Part shown: piece by piece, positions 1 to 7,673 of the stretch | How positions within the stretch are numbered: the stretch's first letter is position 1 | How the letters are laid out: each line of letters starts with the position of its first letter | Origin: JBFGCA01 sp041567315 | GTDB lineage: Bacteria; Acidobacteriota; Thermoanaerobaculia; Multivoradales; JAHEKO01 | Assembly: GCA_041567315.1 (NCBI GenBank) | Contig: JBFGCA010000076.1 | Span: 1-23,171, forward strand | DNA length: 23,171 nucleotides | Reading direction: 5' to 3' | Position numbers and translations under genes: made by a program | Notes under the pieces: model-generated | The model's input: only the letters and a program-made list of their open reading frames with translations | Told to the model about the DNA's origin: nothing | The model's database searches: none

Positions 1-142
1 CGGTAAGTTCCTTGTCACATCGAGAGCGGCGAAGCGGCCGCTGGGCAAGGCGCGACGAGCGAGCATCTCGAGGCTATATGCGACCGAGGAGCAACGCCGC
101 CCAGCGGGATGCAGCGCCGCTCGAATGTAAAGGAACTTGCCA
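1..142 (+). repeat. Large imperfect-hairpin repeat element, copy A
   Basis: The whole stretch folds on itself. GGTAAGTTCCTT (2-13) pairs with AAGGAACTTGCC (130-141) with one G-U. The stem continues through 15-23 with 121-129 and GCGGCG (26-31) with CGCCGC (115-120). A perfect 9-bp stem follows, CCGCTGGGC (38-46) with GCCCAGCGG (99-107), then an AA bulge (47-48), then GGCG (49-52) with CGCC (95-98), leaving a 42-nt apical part. The core motifs CAAGGCGCG and GCAACGCCG recur in copy B at 23018-23171. The 3' end abuts the TAG stop codon (143-145, complement) of the minus-strand membrane-protein gene. The left end may continue outside the window. I do not recognise it as a named RNA or repeat family; it could be a MITE-like DNA element or a structured RNA. 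Confidence 0.8.
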
Positions 143-1930
143 CTAGCCGGTGAGGGTCAGGAAACGAGGCCCTCCGGCCGCGGGCGCCGGCAGCCGCAAG
201 CGCAGCCGGTAGATCGAGTGAACGCACGGGTCGATCGGTAGCGCGTGCCGCGCCGCCGGCCGGGGGTCGCTCACGGAGAGGCGGGTGACGGCCCCGGTGG
301 AGGTCACCATCGATCGCCGCTGGCCCGGCAGCTCGGGGGCCTCGGCGAGTGCCCGGTCGAAGGCCAGCTCCAGCGTCGCCAGCGGCTCGGGACTCGCCAC
401 CAGCAGGTCGACCACAAACTCGTCGGCTCCGTCTCCGCCCAGCCGCCAGCGGTCCGACCCGGCCGGCACCGCGGCGGCGCTCAGCGACCGCGCCCAGAGG
501 TCGCCGCGCCGGCGCTCGCCGCCGCCGGGGAGCAGGCGCTGGCTGGCCTCGACCGGCAGCAGCCGTCGCGCCACCGGCGACGGATGCCGGTAGCGTTCCT
601 CGGCGACCGGGTGAGATCGAGGGGCCGCCCAGACCGGCCACAGGAAGACCGCCGCCCAGAGCGCCGCCACCGCCAACCAGAGCGGATGCAGCCGCCGCTG
701 CGGGACCAGCCAGAGGGCGCCGTAAAGGGGCAGGAAGCGGCGGTTGCCCACCCCGGAGACGCCGCCCAGCAGATCGAACGGAAAGAGCAGCAGCAGGACC
801 GCGGCCGCGACGGCCACCGCCAGCCCCAGCGCCAGCAGCGGGCGGTCGACCGGTCCCCGGCCTCCCGGCCCGCCTCCGGTCGACGCCGCACCGAGCGCCA
901 GCACCAGCGGGAAGAAGAACGGCAGCAGCCCGCCGTTCTGACCGTCCAACAAGTAGAGGAAGTTCCAGGCGGCCAGACGGACGCCGCCGGCCAGCGGGTC
1001 GGCGGCGAGGGCGGTCTCGGTGGCCGGGCCGGCGGCCGCAGCGGCGGTCGAGCCGGCTCCCCCCCAGATGGCCCCGCCACCCGCCGCCGGGAGGAGCTGT
1101 GGCAGCAGGACCAGCGCAACGCCGGCGGCCAACGCCGCGGCCGCCCGGCCGCGGCCGGCGGCGGGCGCCAGCGCCAGCGCGGCCGGCGCCAGCAGCAGGT
1201 AGACGGGGTGATGGCTGGCCGGGACGGCCAGCAGGGCGCCCACCGCCAGCCAGCGCAGCGGCAGCCGCACGCCGCGGTCGGGCGGCCGGTAGAGCTCCGG
1301 CAGGCGGTCGGCCGGCGGCCCTTCGGCGCCGCGCGCCAGCGACAGACCGACGACCACCGCGGCGAGGAGCAAGGCATCGGGAAGCGCCGCAAAGACGGCG
1401 CGGAAGGCCAGCGATCCGAAGACCAGCAGCGCCACCAGCCACGGTGCCTGCCGTCCGAGCCGGCGCTCGAGCGCCCGGGCGGCAGCGAGCGCCGCCAGCA
1501 CCAGTAGCAAGGCGTTGAGCACCCTCGGACCGCGGAGCGGCGCCCAGCGGACGACCGGCGCCAGCAGCAGCGCATAGGGCGCCGGCACGGCGAGCCGCCT
1601 CGGCCCGTCGGCCCCGGTCTGGAGCAGCACCTCCCCGGCCGGCCGGCCAAAGCCCGCCGCGAACCCCTCCAGCTCGCTTTCGCCTACCCTGAGGTCGCGG
1701 TCGCGGGCGAGGCTCGCGGCCGCCGCCAGGTAGCTGGCCTCCGGACCGATCCACCCCCCCTCGCGTTCCGGGCCGCCGGAGGTCGCCGCGGCGACCGTCA
1801 GTAGCGCCAGCAGCAGCCCCAGCGCCAGCCACCCCGCGACGGATCGCCAGGAGCCGGGGTGACGGGAGTCGGGGCGCCATGAATCGGGGCGCCGCCCCTG
1901 CCGGGGCCTGCTCAGAACACCGTCTTCCAC
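143..1930 (-). CDS. Polytopic membrane protein with C-terminal soluble domain, possibly GT-C-like
   Basis: The 595-residue product has a basic N-terminus, a first membrane segment at about 28-50, and then many Leu/Ala/Val-rich segments separated by short Arg-rich loops up to about residue 430. The last 130 residues look soluble and beta-rich. The first loop after TM1 has the GPEASYLAAA-type segment and acidic residues seen in large lipid-linked sugar transferases (GT-C fold), but I see no decisive catalytic motif, so the enzyme assignment is only a suggestion. Its ATG lies inside the end of the upstream glycosyltransferase gene (19-bp overlap), implying translational coupling and a shared role in polysaccharide or glycoconjugate assembly. 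Its TAG stop directly borders hairpin element A. It is the last gene of the minus-strand run. The CDS is well supported; the function is unknown. Confidence 0.75.
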   Translation of the reverse strand: MEDGVLSRPRQGRRPDSWRPDSRHPGSWRSVAGWLALGLLLALLTVAAATSGGPEREGGWIGPEASYLAAAASLARDRDLRVGESELEGFAAGFGRPAGEVLLQTGADGPRRLAVPAPYALLLAPVVRWAPLRGPRVLNALLLVLAALAAARALERRLGRQAPWLVALLVFGSLAFRAVFAALPDALLLAAVVVGLSLARGAEGPPADRLPELYRPPDRGVRLPLRWLAVGALLAVPASHHPVYLLLAPAALALAPAAGRGRAAAALAAGVALVLLPQLLPAAGGGAIWGGAGSTAAAAAGPATETALAADPLAGGVRLAAWNFLYLLDGQNGGLLPFFFPLVLALGAASTGGGPGGRGPVDRPLLALGLAVAVAAAVLLLLFPFDLLGGVSGVGNRRFLPLYGALWLVPQRRLHPLWLAVAALWAAVFLWPVWAAPRSHPVAEERYRHPSPVARRLLPVEASQRLLPGGGERRRGDLWARSLSAAAVPAGSDRWRLGGDGADEFVVDLLVASPEPLATLELAFDRALAEAPELPGQRRSMVTSTGAVTRLSVSDPRPAARHALPIDPCVHSIYRLRLRLPAPAAGGPRFLTLTG

Positions 1931-3450
1931 GACGGTCCCGCCAGGGCGTTGAAGCCGGCCACCCCCTGCAGATGGGGCTCGACGACGAGCAGCGCGTGAC
2001 GCGGCGGGCGCCGCACCTCGAGCTCGAAGGTGCGCTCGCCCCCTGGCTCCAGATCACGCTGCAGCTCGAGCCAGCGCGCCGCGACCGGGGGGTGCCAGGG
2101 ACTTCGGCGCCAGTGGAGCTCGACCATGACGCCGCCGGGCTTGTGGCGGGTGGCCAGCCAGCGCGCCGGTCCGCGGTTGAGCAGACGGATCTCCAGGCGC
2201 CGCGCTTCGCCCTCGGGCCAGGGGGCCGCCGCGCCCTCGACCTCCAGCTCGCCGGGCACCCGGTGCCAGACCAGGGTCGAGGGCGCCCGCGGCTCCGAGG
2301 CCGCTTCCCCCGGCGGCTCGAGCGCCGCCAGCTCGGCGCAAGCCGCCAGCATCGCGGCCGCCGCCCGCGCCGGGTCGTGGCGGCGCGCTACGTACTCGCG
2401 GCAGGCGCTCGACATGGCAACCAACCGCGCGCGATCGGCGAGCAGCGCCCCGGCCTCCGCGGCCAGCCGCTCCACCTCGCCCTCCCCCACCGGCACCTTG
2501 GCCACCACCTCGGCGGGCAGCTCGGCGGTGTGCCCGTAGTCGGAGACCACCGCCGGACGGCCCAGCGCCAGCACCCGCAGCAGCGAGGCCGAGGTCTCGC
2601 CGGCCGACGGGTAGCGCAGGTTGACGCCCAGGTCGCAGGCGGCGATCGCCGCCTCGAACCGCCGGTAGTCGACGAAGCCGATGAAGTGCACCCGGTCGGC
2701 GACCCCCAGGCGGCGCGCCTCGGCCTCCAGCTCGAGCGCCGGGGAGACCTCGCCCGCCACCACCAGGTGGGCGGCGCGCAGCTCGGGACGGGCGAGGGCG
2801 GCGAGCGCCCGCTCGGTGCGCTTGATCGGGGTCTGGAAACCGAAGCAGCCGAGAAGCGGCGTCTCCGCGGCCACCCCCAGCCGCTCGCGGAAGCCGGCGC
2901 CGCCCTCCGGCAGCGGCGGCAGCGGCACCGCCATCGGCACCACCCGCACCTCGACCTCCGGATCGGCCTCCGACACCATGCCGGCCGCCCAGCCGCTGTG
3001 CACCAGCACCCCGCGCTGCCGCCGCACCAGGCCGCGATGCGCCGGCAGCCCGAACAGCGCCGCCTGGCCCAGCTCGCCCCAGCGCCGCGCCCGGGCGGTC
3101 AGCTCGCCGACCCAGCCGTGGTCGGCGGTCAGCCGGCGGCCGTAGGTCTCGAGGTCCTCGCGCCCCAGGGTGGCCTCGACCAGCAGGTGGTGGAGCACCA
3201 CGTCGTGGAGGGTGACCACCCCCGGGCGCTCCAGCGCCAGCTCGAAGACCGCCTCGTGATAGCGGTTGTTGCCCATCTGGTAGAGCGGCAGCCGCCCGCC
3301 CTCGCCGGTGGCCGCCGCCGCCACCGGTTGCCAGCGGGCGCGCACCTCGTCGGCCAGCGGCAGACCGGGCACCTCGACCACTCGCAGGTCGCACAGAGCG
3401 GCCAGGTGCGGCAGCAGGTCGGCGCTGTAGTCGGCGATCCCCGAGCGCAC
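1912..3450 (-). CDS. GT-B fold glycosyltransferase (GT4-like) with extra C-terminal beta domain
   Basis: The N-terminal motif RSGIADYSADLLPHL is typical of retaining GT-B glycosyltransferases beginning with a PLPPxxSGIADY loop. The C-terminal Rossmann half (about 190-370) has a GCFGFQTPIKRTERALAAL-type segment, then VHFIGFVD, and PSAGETSASLLRVLALGRPAVVSD, in which E285 occupies the place of the donor-binding glutamates. Residues about 390-512 form an additional Trp- and Arg-rich, beta-sandwich-like domain not needed for catalysis. The listed start is a GTG at 3450, but it cuts off the expected first beta strand. The frame stays open upstream and reads ALDYVSPLPPVRSG back to a CTG at 3490-3492 that has GAAGG 8 nt before it, so that may be the real start. 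The gene follows prfB by about 35-80 nt and overlaps the downstream membrane-protein gene. Acceptor and donor sugars cannot be told from the sequence. Confidence 0.88.
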   Translation of the reverse strand: MRSGIADYSADLLPHLAALCDLRVVEVPGLPLADEVRARWQPVAAAATGEGGRLPLYQMGNNRYHEAVFELALERPGVVTLHDVVLHHLLVEATLGREDLETYGRRLTADHGWVGELTARARRWGELGQAALFGLPAHRGLVRRQRGVLVHSGWAAGMVSEADPEVEVRVVPMAVPLPPLPEGGAGFRERLGVAAETPLLGCFGFQTPIKRTERALAALARPELRAAHLVVAGEVSPALELEAEARRLGVADRVHFIGFVDYRRFEAAIAACDLGVNLRYPSAGETSASLLRVLALGRPAVVSDYGHTAELPAEVVAKVPVGEGEVERLAAEAGALLADRARLVAMSSACREYVARRHDPARAAAAMLAACAELAALEPPGEAASEPRAPSTLVWHRVPGELEVEGAAAPWPEGEARRLEIRLLNRGPARWLATRHKPGGVMVELHWRRSPWHPPVAARWLELQRDLEPGGERTFELEVRRPPRHALLVVEPHLQGVAGFNALAGPSWKTVF

Positions 3451-3527
3451 CGGGGGGAGCGGTGAGACGTAGTCGAGGGCGAGCGCTGGCAGGGCGGGGA
3501 CCTTCGGTCGAAATCAGAGGGACGCGG

Positions 3528-4644
3528 CTAGGCGCGGACCGCGTCGCGCTCCTCCATCCGGCTCTCCAGCCAGGCCTCGATGAACGGCTCGAGGTCGCCG
3601 TCGAGCACCCGGTCGGCGTCGCCCACCTCGCAGGCCGTGCGGTGGTCCTTGACCATGCGATAGGGATGGAGCACGTAGCTGCGGATCTGGCTCCCCCAGG
3701 CGATCTCCTTCTTGGCCCCCTCGCGCACCGCCGCCTCCTCCTCGCGCTTGCGCATCTCGAGGTCGTAGAGGCGGGCGCGCAGGATCTTCATCGCGGTGGC
3801 GCGGTTCTTGTGCTGGCTGCGCTCGTTCTGGCACGAGACCACGATGCCGCTCGGCCGGTGGGTGATGCGCACCGCCGACTCGGTCTTGTTGACGTGCTGG
3901 CCACCGGCGCCCGACGAACGGTAGGTGTCGATCCGCAGGTCCTTGTCGTCGATCTCGATCTCGACGTCGTCGTCGACCTCCGGGTAGACGTAGACCGAGG
4001 CGAAGGAGGTGTGACGGCGGCGGGCGGCGTCGTAGGGGCTGATCCGGACCAGCCGGTGGACGCCGCTCTCCCCCGACAGATAGCCGTAGGCGTAGTCGCC
4101 GCGGATCGCGAAGGTGGCGCTCTTGATGCCCGCCTCCTCGCCCTCCAGACGGTCCAGCAGCTCGACCTCGTACTCGTAGCGCTCCCCCCAGCGCAGGTAC
4201 ATGCGGAGCAGCATCTCGGCCCAGTCCTGCGACTCGGTGCCGCCGGCCCCGGGGTGGATCGCCACCAGCGCGTTCTTGTCGTCGTCGGGTCCCGACAGCT
4301 TGAGCTGCAGCTCGAGCCGGTGGAGGTCGCCGGCCAGCCTCTCGAGAAAGCGGTCGACCTCCTGGTCGGTCTCGCCTTCGGAGATCAGCTCACGCCAGGC
4401 GGTCAGCTCGTCGCCGTCGGCCCGCAGCCGCGTGAGAGTGGCCCGGCGGCGCTCCAGCGAGCGCCGCTGCCGCATCAGCGGCGCGCTGGCCTCGTGGTCG
4501 CTCCAGAACTCGGGCTTCTCGAGCTGGCGGTCGATCTCCGCCAGTCCCTCCTCGACGCCGGACCCTTCAAAGATACCCCCTGAGGCTGAGTAGCCTCTGG
4601 GAGAGGTCGTCGATCTGCTGTTCGAGCTCGGCGGCGGTTCTCAT
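3528..4644 (-). CDS. prfB: Peptide chain release factor 2, expressed by programmed +1 frameshift
   Basis: RF2 terminates translation at UGA and UAA by triggering peptidyl-tRNA hydrolysis in the ribosome. The gene is split. ATG at 4644 opens a 25-codon frame ending at an in-frame TGA (4569-4567), and the rest continues in the +1 frame from 4568 to 3528, giving about 371 residues, close to the E. coli 365. The joined protein has the GGQ motif (about 247-249, in SSGAGGQHVNKTESAVRITH) and the stop-codon-reading tripeptide at about 202-204. That tripeptide reads SPY, not the usual SPF. The GSQIRSYVLHPYRMVKD-type and QNERSQHKN segments are also family hallmarks. Its ATG overlaps the lnt stop (ATGA), so it is translationally coupled. 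Regulation is by RF2 abundance: low RF2 favours frameshifting at the internal TGA. Confidence 0.97.
4567..4581 (-). promoter_or_regulatory. RF2 programmed +1 frameshift site
   Basis: Read on the minus strand the site is AGG GGG TAT CTT TGA. It comprises an internal Shine-Dalgarno-like AGGGGG, a 3-nt spacer, the slippery CUU codon, and the in-frame UGA, as in the classical E. coli prfB element. After slipping, the next codon is GAA and the frame runs on through the rest of RF2. This explains why the N-terminal 25 codons and the main RF2 frame are offset, so it is not a sequencing error or pseudogene. Confidence 0.96.
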
Positions 4645-6125
4645 GGCTCCCTCCGGAGGGGCAAGAATATCGCAAGCGCGGCGAGCAGCGTACAGACCGC
4701 GGGCACCAGCCAGGGGGCGCGGGAGTACGGCGTCAGGCCGCGGCGGCCCTCGACCCGGGCGCTCAGCACCCCCTCCTCGCCGACCCCCAGCCGGGCGACC
4801 AGCGAGCCGTCCGGGGCGATCACCCCCGACACCCCGGTGATGGCGGCGCGCAGCAGATAGCGGCCGTTCTCGGCGGCCCGGAAGCGCGCCGCCCGGAAGT
4901 GCTGCCAGGGAGCGGCGGTGTCGCCGTACCAGGCGTCGTTGGTGACGGTGACCAGCAGCGTCGCCCCCGCCGCGACCTGCGCCGCCACCTCGGCGGGAAA
5001 GATCACCTCGAAGCAGATCGCCGGTCCGAGCCGCTCGTCGCCCCACGGCACCGTCCGTGCGGCGTCGCCGGCCGTGAAGTCGCCGGCGCTGCGGGCCAGC
5101 TTGCCGACGAAGGGCAGCCAGCGCTTGAGCGGCACGTACTCGCCCCAGGGCACCAGGTGGCGCTTGTCGTAGCGGCCGGCCACCCCTTCGGCGGTCATCA
5201 GGATCGCCGAGTTGAAGACCCCGCCCGGTCCGTCGAACGGGGTGTTGAACAGCACCGGACAGCCGCGCTGCGCCAGCGCCGCGAGGTCGGCGCGGAAACC
5301 GGGGTCGTGATCGACGCGGAACGGCCAGCCGGCGCTCTCGGGCCACACCACCAGCGCCCCCGGCTCGTCGCAGGCCCGGCGCGACAGATCCAGCACCTTG
5401 CGGTAGTTGGCCTCGACCAGCGGTCCGTCCCACTCGGTGAGGTTGGGCACGTTGGGCTGGAGCAACCGCACCGCCAGCGGCCGGCCGCCGCCCTCTGCCC
5501 CGGCCGGCGGCACCGCGAAGCGGGCCGCCACCGCCGCCACCAGCAGGACCGCCAGCGCCGGCACCACCGCCACCCGCCAGCGGCGCGCCGCCAGCGCACG
5601 CGCCGAGCAGACGCCGGTCACCACCACCAGGAAGGAGATCCCGTAGGCGCCGACCCAGGCCGCCAGCGGCAGGACGCCCGGCAGCGCGGCGGCGGCGTAG
5701 GCCGCCAGGTTCCATGGGAAGCCGGTGAAGAGGTGCCCCCGCAGCCACTCGAGGGCGACCCACAGCGCCGGCAGACCGGCGGCCAGCCGCCAGCCGCCGC
5801 GGCGCCAGAGGCGGGCGCCGAGCAGCGCGAAGAGGGTGGTGAAGAGCGCCAGGTAGCCGCCCAGCAGCACCACCAGCAGCCGCGACAGCCAGACCGGCAG
5901 GTACCCGTAGTCGACCAGGGTCGGCACCAGCCAGGGCACCGAGACCAGCCACGCCGCCAGCCCGTGCGCGAAGCCCGACCGCCCCGGGTGGGGCTGCCCC
6001 AGCAGCAGGGCCAGCGGCGCCAGCGCCAGCCACGGCGCCAGACCCAGCGGCTGGCGCCCGAAACACAGACCCCAGGCCGCCCCCGCCAGGCCCGCCAACA
6101 GCAGACGGACGATCGGGGTCACCAC
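4641..6125 (-). CDS. lnt: Apolipoprotein N-acyltransferase
   Basis: Lnt transfers the third acyl chain from phospholipid to the N-terminal cysteine of lipoproteins in the inner membrane, the last step after Lgt and Lsp. The 494-residue length fits the family (E. coli 512). Residues 1-205 form about six to seven membrane helices, including LEWLRGHLFTGFPWN, a family signature. Residues about 215-470 are the periplasmic nitrilase-type domain with the catalytic triad E263 (WPESAG), K321 (YDKRHLVPWGEY) and C371 (GPAICFEVIFP), and the conserved VTNDAWYGDTAAPWQH segment. A final helix (about 472-488) re-anchors the C-terminus. Translation starts at one of two adjacent GTG codons, 6 nt after the SPOR-protein stop. 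The stop overlaps the prfB start (ATGA). No lgt or lsp is in the window. Confidence 0.96.
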   Translation of the reverse strand: MVTPIVRLLLAGLAGAAWGLCFGRQPLGLAPWLALAPLALLLGQPHPGRSGFAHGLAAWLVSVPWLVPTLVDYGYLPVWLSRLLVVLLGGYLALFTTLFALLGARLWRRGGWRLAAGLPALWVALEWLRGHLFTGFPWNLAAYAAAALPGVLPLAAWVGAYGISFLVVVTGVCSARALAARRWRVAVVPALAVLLVAAVAARFAVPPAGAEGGGRPLAVRLLQPNVPNLTEWDGPLVEANYRKVLDLSRRACDEPGALVVWPESAGWPFRVDHDPGFRADLAALAQRGCPVLFNTPFDGPGGVFNSAILMTAEGVAGRYDKRHLVPWGEYVPLKRWLPFVGKLARSAGDFTAGDAARTVPWGDERLGPAICFEVIFPAEVAAQVAAGATLLVTVTNDAWYGDTAAPWQHFRAARFRAAENGRYLLRAAITGVSGVIAPDGSLVARLGVGEEGVLSARVEGRRGLTPYSRAPWLVPAVCTLLAALAIFLPLRREP

Positions 6126-6131
6126 CGACCG

Positions 6132-6851
6132 CTATTCGGTGATCCAGGTATCCAGCTTGAAGGCGCGGCGCACCTTCTCGGCGACGATCTCGGCCTGCGC
6201 CCGCTCGTCGTAGGGGCCCACCCGCACCCGGTACATGGTGCGGCCGGCCACGTCGACCGGGGACAGGTAGGCCGGGTAGCCGCCGCCGCCCAGCCGCTCG
6301 ACCAGTCGCCGCGCCTGCACCTCGTCGAGTGACGAGAACACCTGGATCACCAGCTCCCCGGTGGGCTCGCCGCTGGGCCCGCCCGGCGGGTCGGCGGCCT
6401 CGCCACCGGCCGGCGTCGGGCCGGAGGGCGGCGTCCGCGCGGCGGGTGGCGCCGGCTCGGCCGCGCCCTGGCCGGCCGAGGGCCTCGCCGGCGGAGCGCC
6501 GGTGCTCCCACCCACCTCCTCGAGCAGCGTGCGGTCCGGCCGCGGCTCCTCGACCGCCGGACGGCGGCCGCTCCGGCGTCCCGGCTCGGCTGCCGCCGGC
6601 TCGCCCGCGCCCTGCTCCTCCTCGAAGAAGCGCAGCCGGCGGGGCGGCGGCGCGTCCGCGGCCGGCTCGGCGTCGCCCGCGGCTCCCAGCTCGGCGACGC
6701 CGGCCGTCGCCGGCGGCAGCTCGCGGCGGCCGATCCACACCCCGGAGAAGAACGCCGCAACCAGACAGACGAGGAGCACCACGAATACGCCCACCACCTG
6801 GCGGTTGGTGAGGGCGATCTCGTAGTAGCTCGGTTCGTGCGACTCGCTCAA
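6132..6851 (-). CDS. Single-pass membrane protein with C-terminal SPOR domain
   Basis: The 239-residue protein has a short cytoplasmic N-terminus, one membrane helix (about 20-41, VVGVFVVLLVCLVAAFFSGVW), a long Pro/Ala/Arg-rich low-complexity linker (about 45-165) and a C-terminal SPOR domain (about 166-239). The latter contains LVIQVFSSLDEVQARRLVERL and TMYRVRVGPYDERAQAE. SPOR domains bind denuded glycan strands of septal peptidoglycan, so a role at the division site in the periplasm is likely (family knowledge). The start is a TTG supported by GAGGAGG 8 nt upstream on the minus strand. It lies 60 nt after the slipin gene and 6 nt before lnt, inside the envelope operon. FtsN- or DedD-like roles are possible but not provable. 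Confidence 0.9.
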   Translation of the reverse strand: MSESHEPSYYEIALTNRQVVGVFVVLLVCLVAAFFSGVWIGRRELPPATAGVAELGAAGDAEPAADAPPPRRLRFFEEEQGAGEPAAAEPGRRSGRRPAVEEPRPDRTLLEEVGGSTGAPPARPSAGQGAAEPAPPAARTPPSGPTPAGGEAADPPGGPSGEPTGELVIQVFSSLDEVQARRLVERLGGGGYPAYLSPVDVAGRTMYRVRVGPYDERAQAEIVAEKVRRAFKLDTWITE

Positions 6852-6911
6852 CGGTCTGGCCTCCTCGGGCGAACGCTACGGACGCGGGTCTGCGGGCGGC
6901 CTTGGGCGCCC

Positions 6912-7673
6912 TCAGCCGGGCCGCGGCCCGCGGTCGCCGCGGAAGGCGTTGAACATGTCGATGGGGATCGGGAACAGGATGGTGGAGTTCTGCTCGGCGG
7001 CTATCTCGGTCAGCGTCTGCAGGTAGCGGAGTTGCAGGGTGGTGGGGTTGCGGCTGATGGTGTCCGCCGCCTCGGCCAGTTTTTTCGAGGCCTGCATCTC
7101 GCCCTCGGCGTGGATGATCTTGGCCCGCTTCTCGCGCTCGGCCTCGGCCTGGCGCGCCATCGCCCGCTGCATCTCCTGCGGCAGGTCGACGTGCTTGACC
7201 TCCACCGAGGAGACCTTGACCCCCCAGGGGTCGGTGTGGGCGTCGATGATCGACTGCAGCCGGTCGTTGAGCCTCTCGCGCTCGGCCAGCAGCTCGTCGA
7301 GCTCGGCCTGGCCCAGCACCGAGCGCAGCGTGGTCTGCGCCATCTGGCTGGTGGCGAAGAGGTAGTTCTCCACCTCGACGATCGCCTTGGAGGGATCGAC
7401 GACGCGGAAGTAGACCACCGCGTTCACCTTGACCGAGACGTTGTCCTTGGTGATGACGTCCTGTGACGGCACGTCGTGCACCACGGTGCGCAGCGACACC
7501 TTCACCATCCGCTCGAAGGGCCAGAAGATGAACACCAGTCCCGGGCCCTTGGCCTTCTCGGCCAGCCGGCCCAGCCAGAAGGTCACCGCCCGCTCGTACT
7601 CGTTGAGGATGTTGATCCAGCGCGAGATCACGATCAGCCCGACCACCACCACGAATACCAGTCCGTAGGTCAT
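6912..7673 (-). CDS. Slipin/stomatin-family SPFH membrane protein
   Basis: The 253-residue protein begins with a membrane-inserted hydrophobic segment (about 2-18) followed by the stomatin core: YERAVTFWLGR, GPGLVFIFWPFERMVKVSLR, VHDVPSQDVITKDNVSVKVN, VVYFRVVDP and a QTTLRSVLGQAELDELL segment. A charged Ala/Glu-rich coiled coil (about 165-205) follows. The near-C-terminal hydrophobic stretch NSTILFPIPIDMF (about 229-241) corresponds to the region cleaved by the NfeD-type protease in archaeal stomatin partners (family knowledge). It forms oligomeric scaffolds in the membrane. The ATG overlaps the nfeD stop as ATGA, so the pair is translationally coupled, matching the well-known NfeD-stomatin operon partnership. 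The slipin-2 (p-stomatin-like) subgroup is the best guess. Confidence 0.95.
   Translation of the reverse strand: MTYGLVFVVVVGLIVISRWINILNEYERAVTFWLGRLAEKAKGPGLVFIFWPFERMVKVSLRTVVHDVPSQDVITKDNVSVKVNAVVYFRVVDPSKAIVEVENYLFATSQMAQTTLRSVLGQAELDELLAERERLNDRLQSIIDAHTDPWGVKVSSVEVKHVDLPQEMQRAMARQAEAEREKRAKIIHAEGEMQASKKLAEAADTISRNPTTLQLRYLQTLTEIAAEQNSTILFPIPIDMFNAFRGDRGPRPG

Noticed and set aside
47..99. Kink-turn or known riboswitch in the hairpin element
   Set aside because: The AA bulge is not a 3-nt bulge followed by tandem G-A pairs, and no ligand-binding consensus is recognisable.
15..2057. 680-residue minus-strand open frame over the membrane-protein gene
   Set aside because: Composition is Arg/Ala/Gly/Pro-rich without hydrophobic pattern. 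It is an alternate frame of the 143-1930 gene and is open only because stops are rare at this GC content.
4645..6738. Long open frame running from inside the SPOR gene through lnt
   Set aside because: It is an alternate frame of lnt. Only its last 25 codons (4644-4570) are real, as the RF2 N-terminus.
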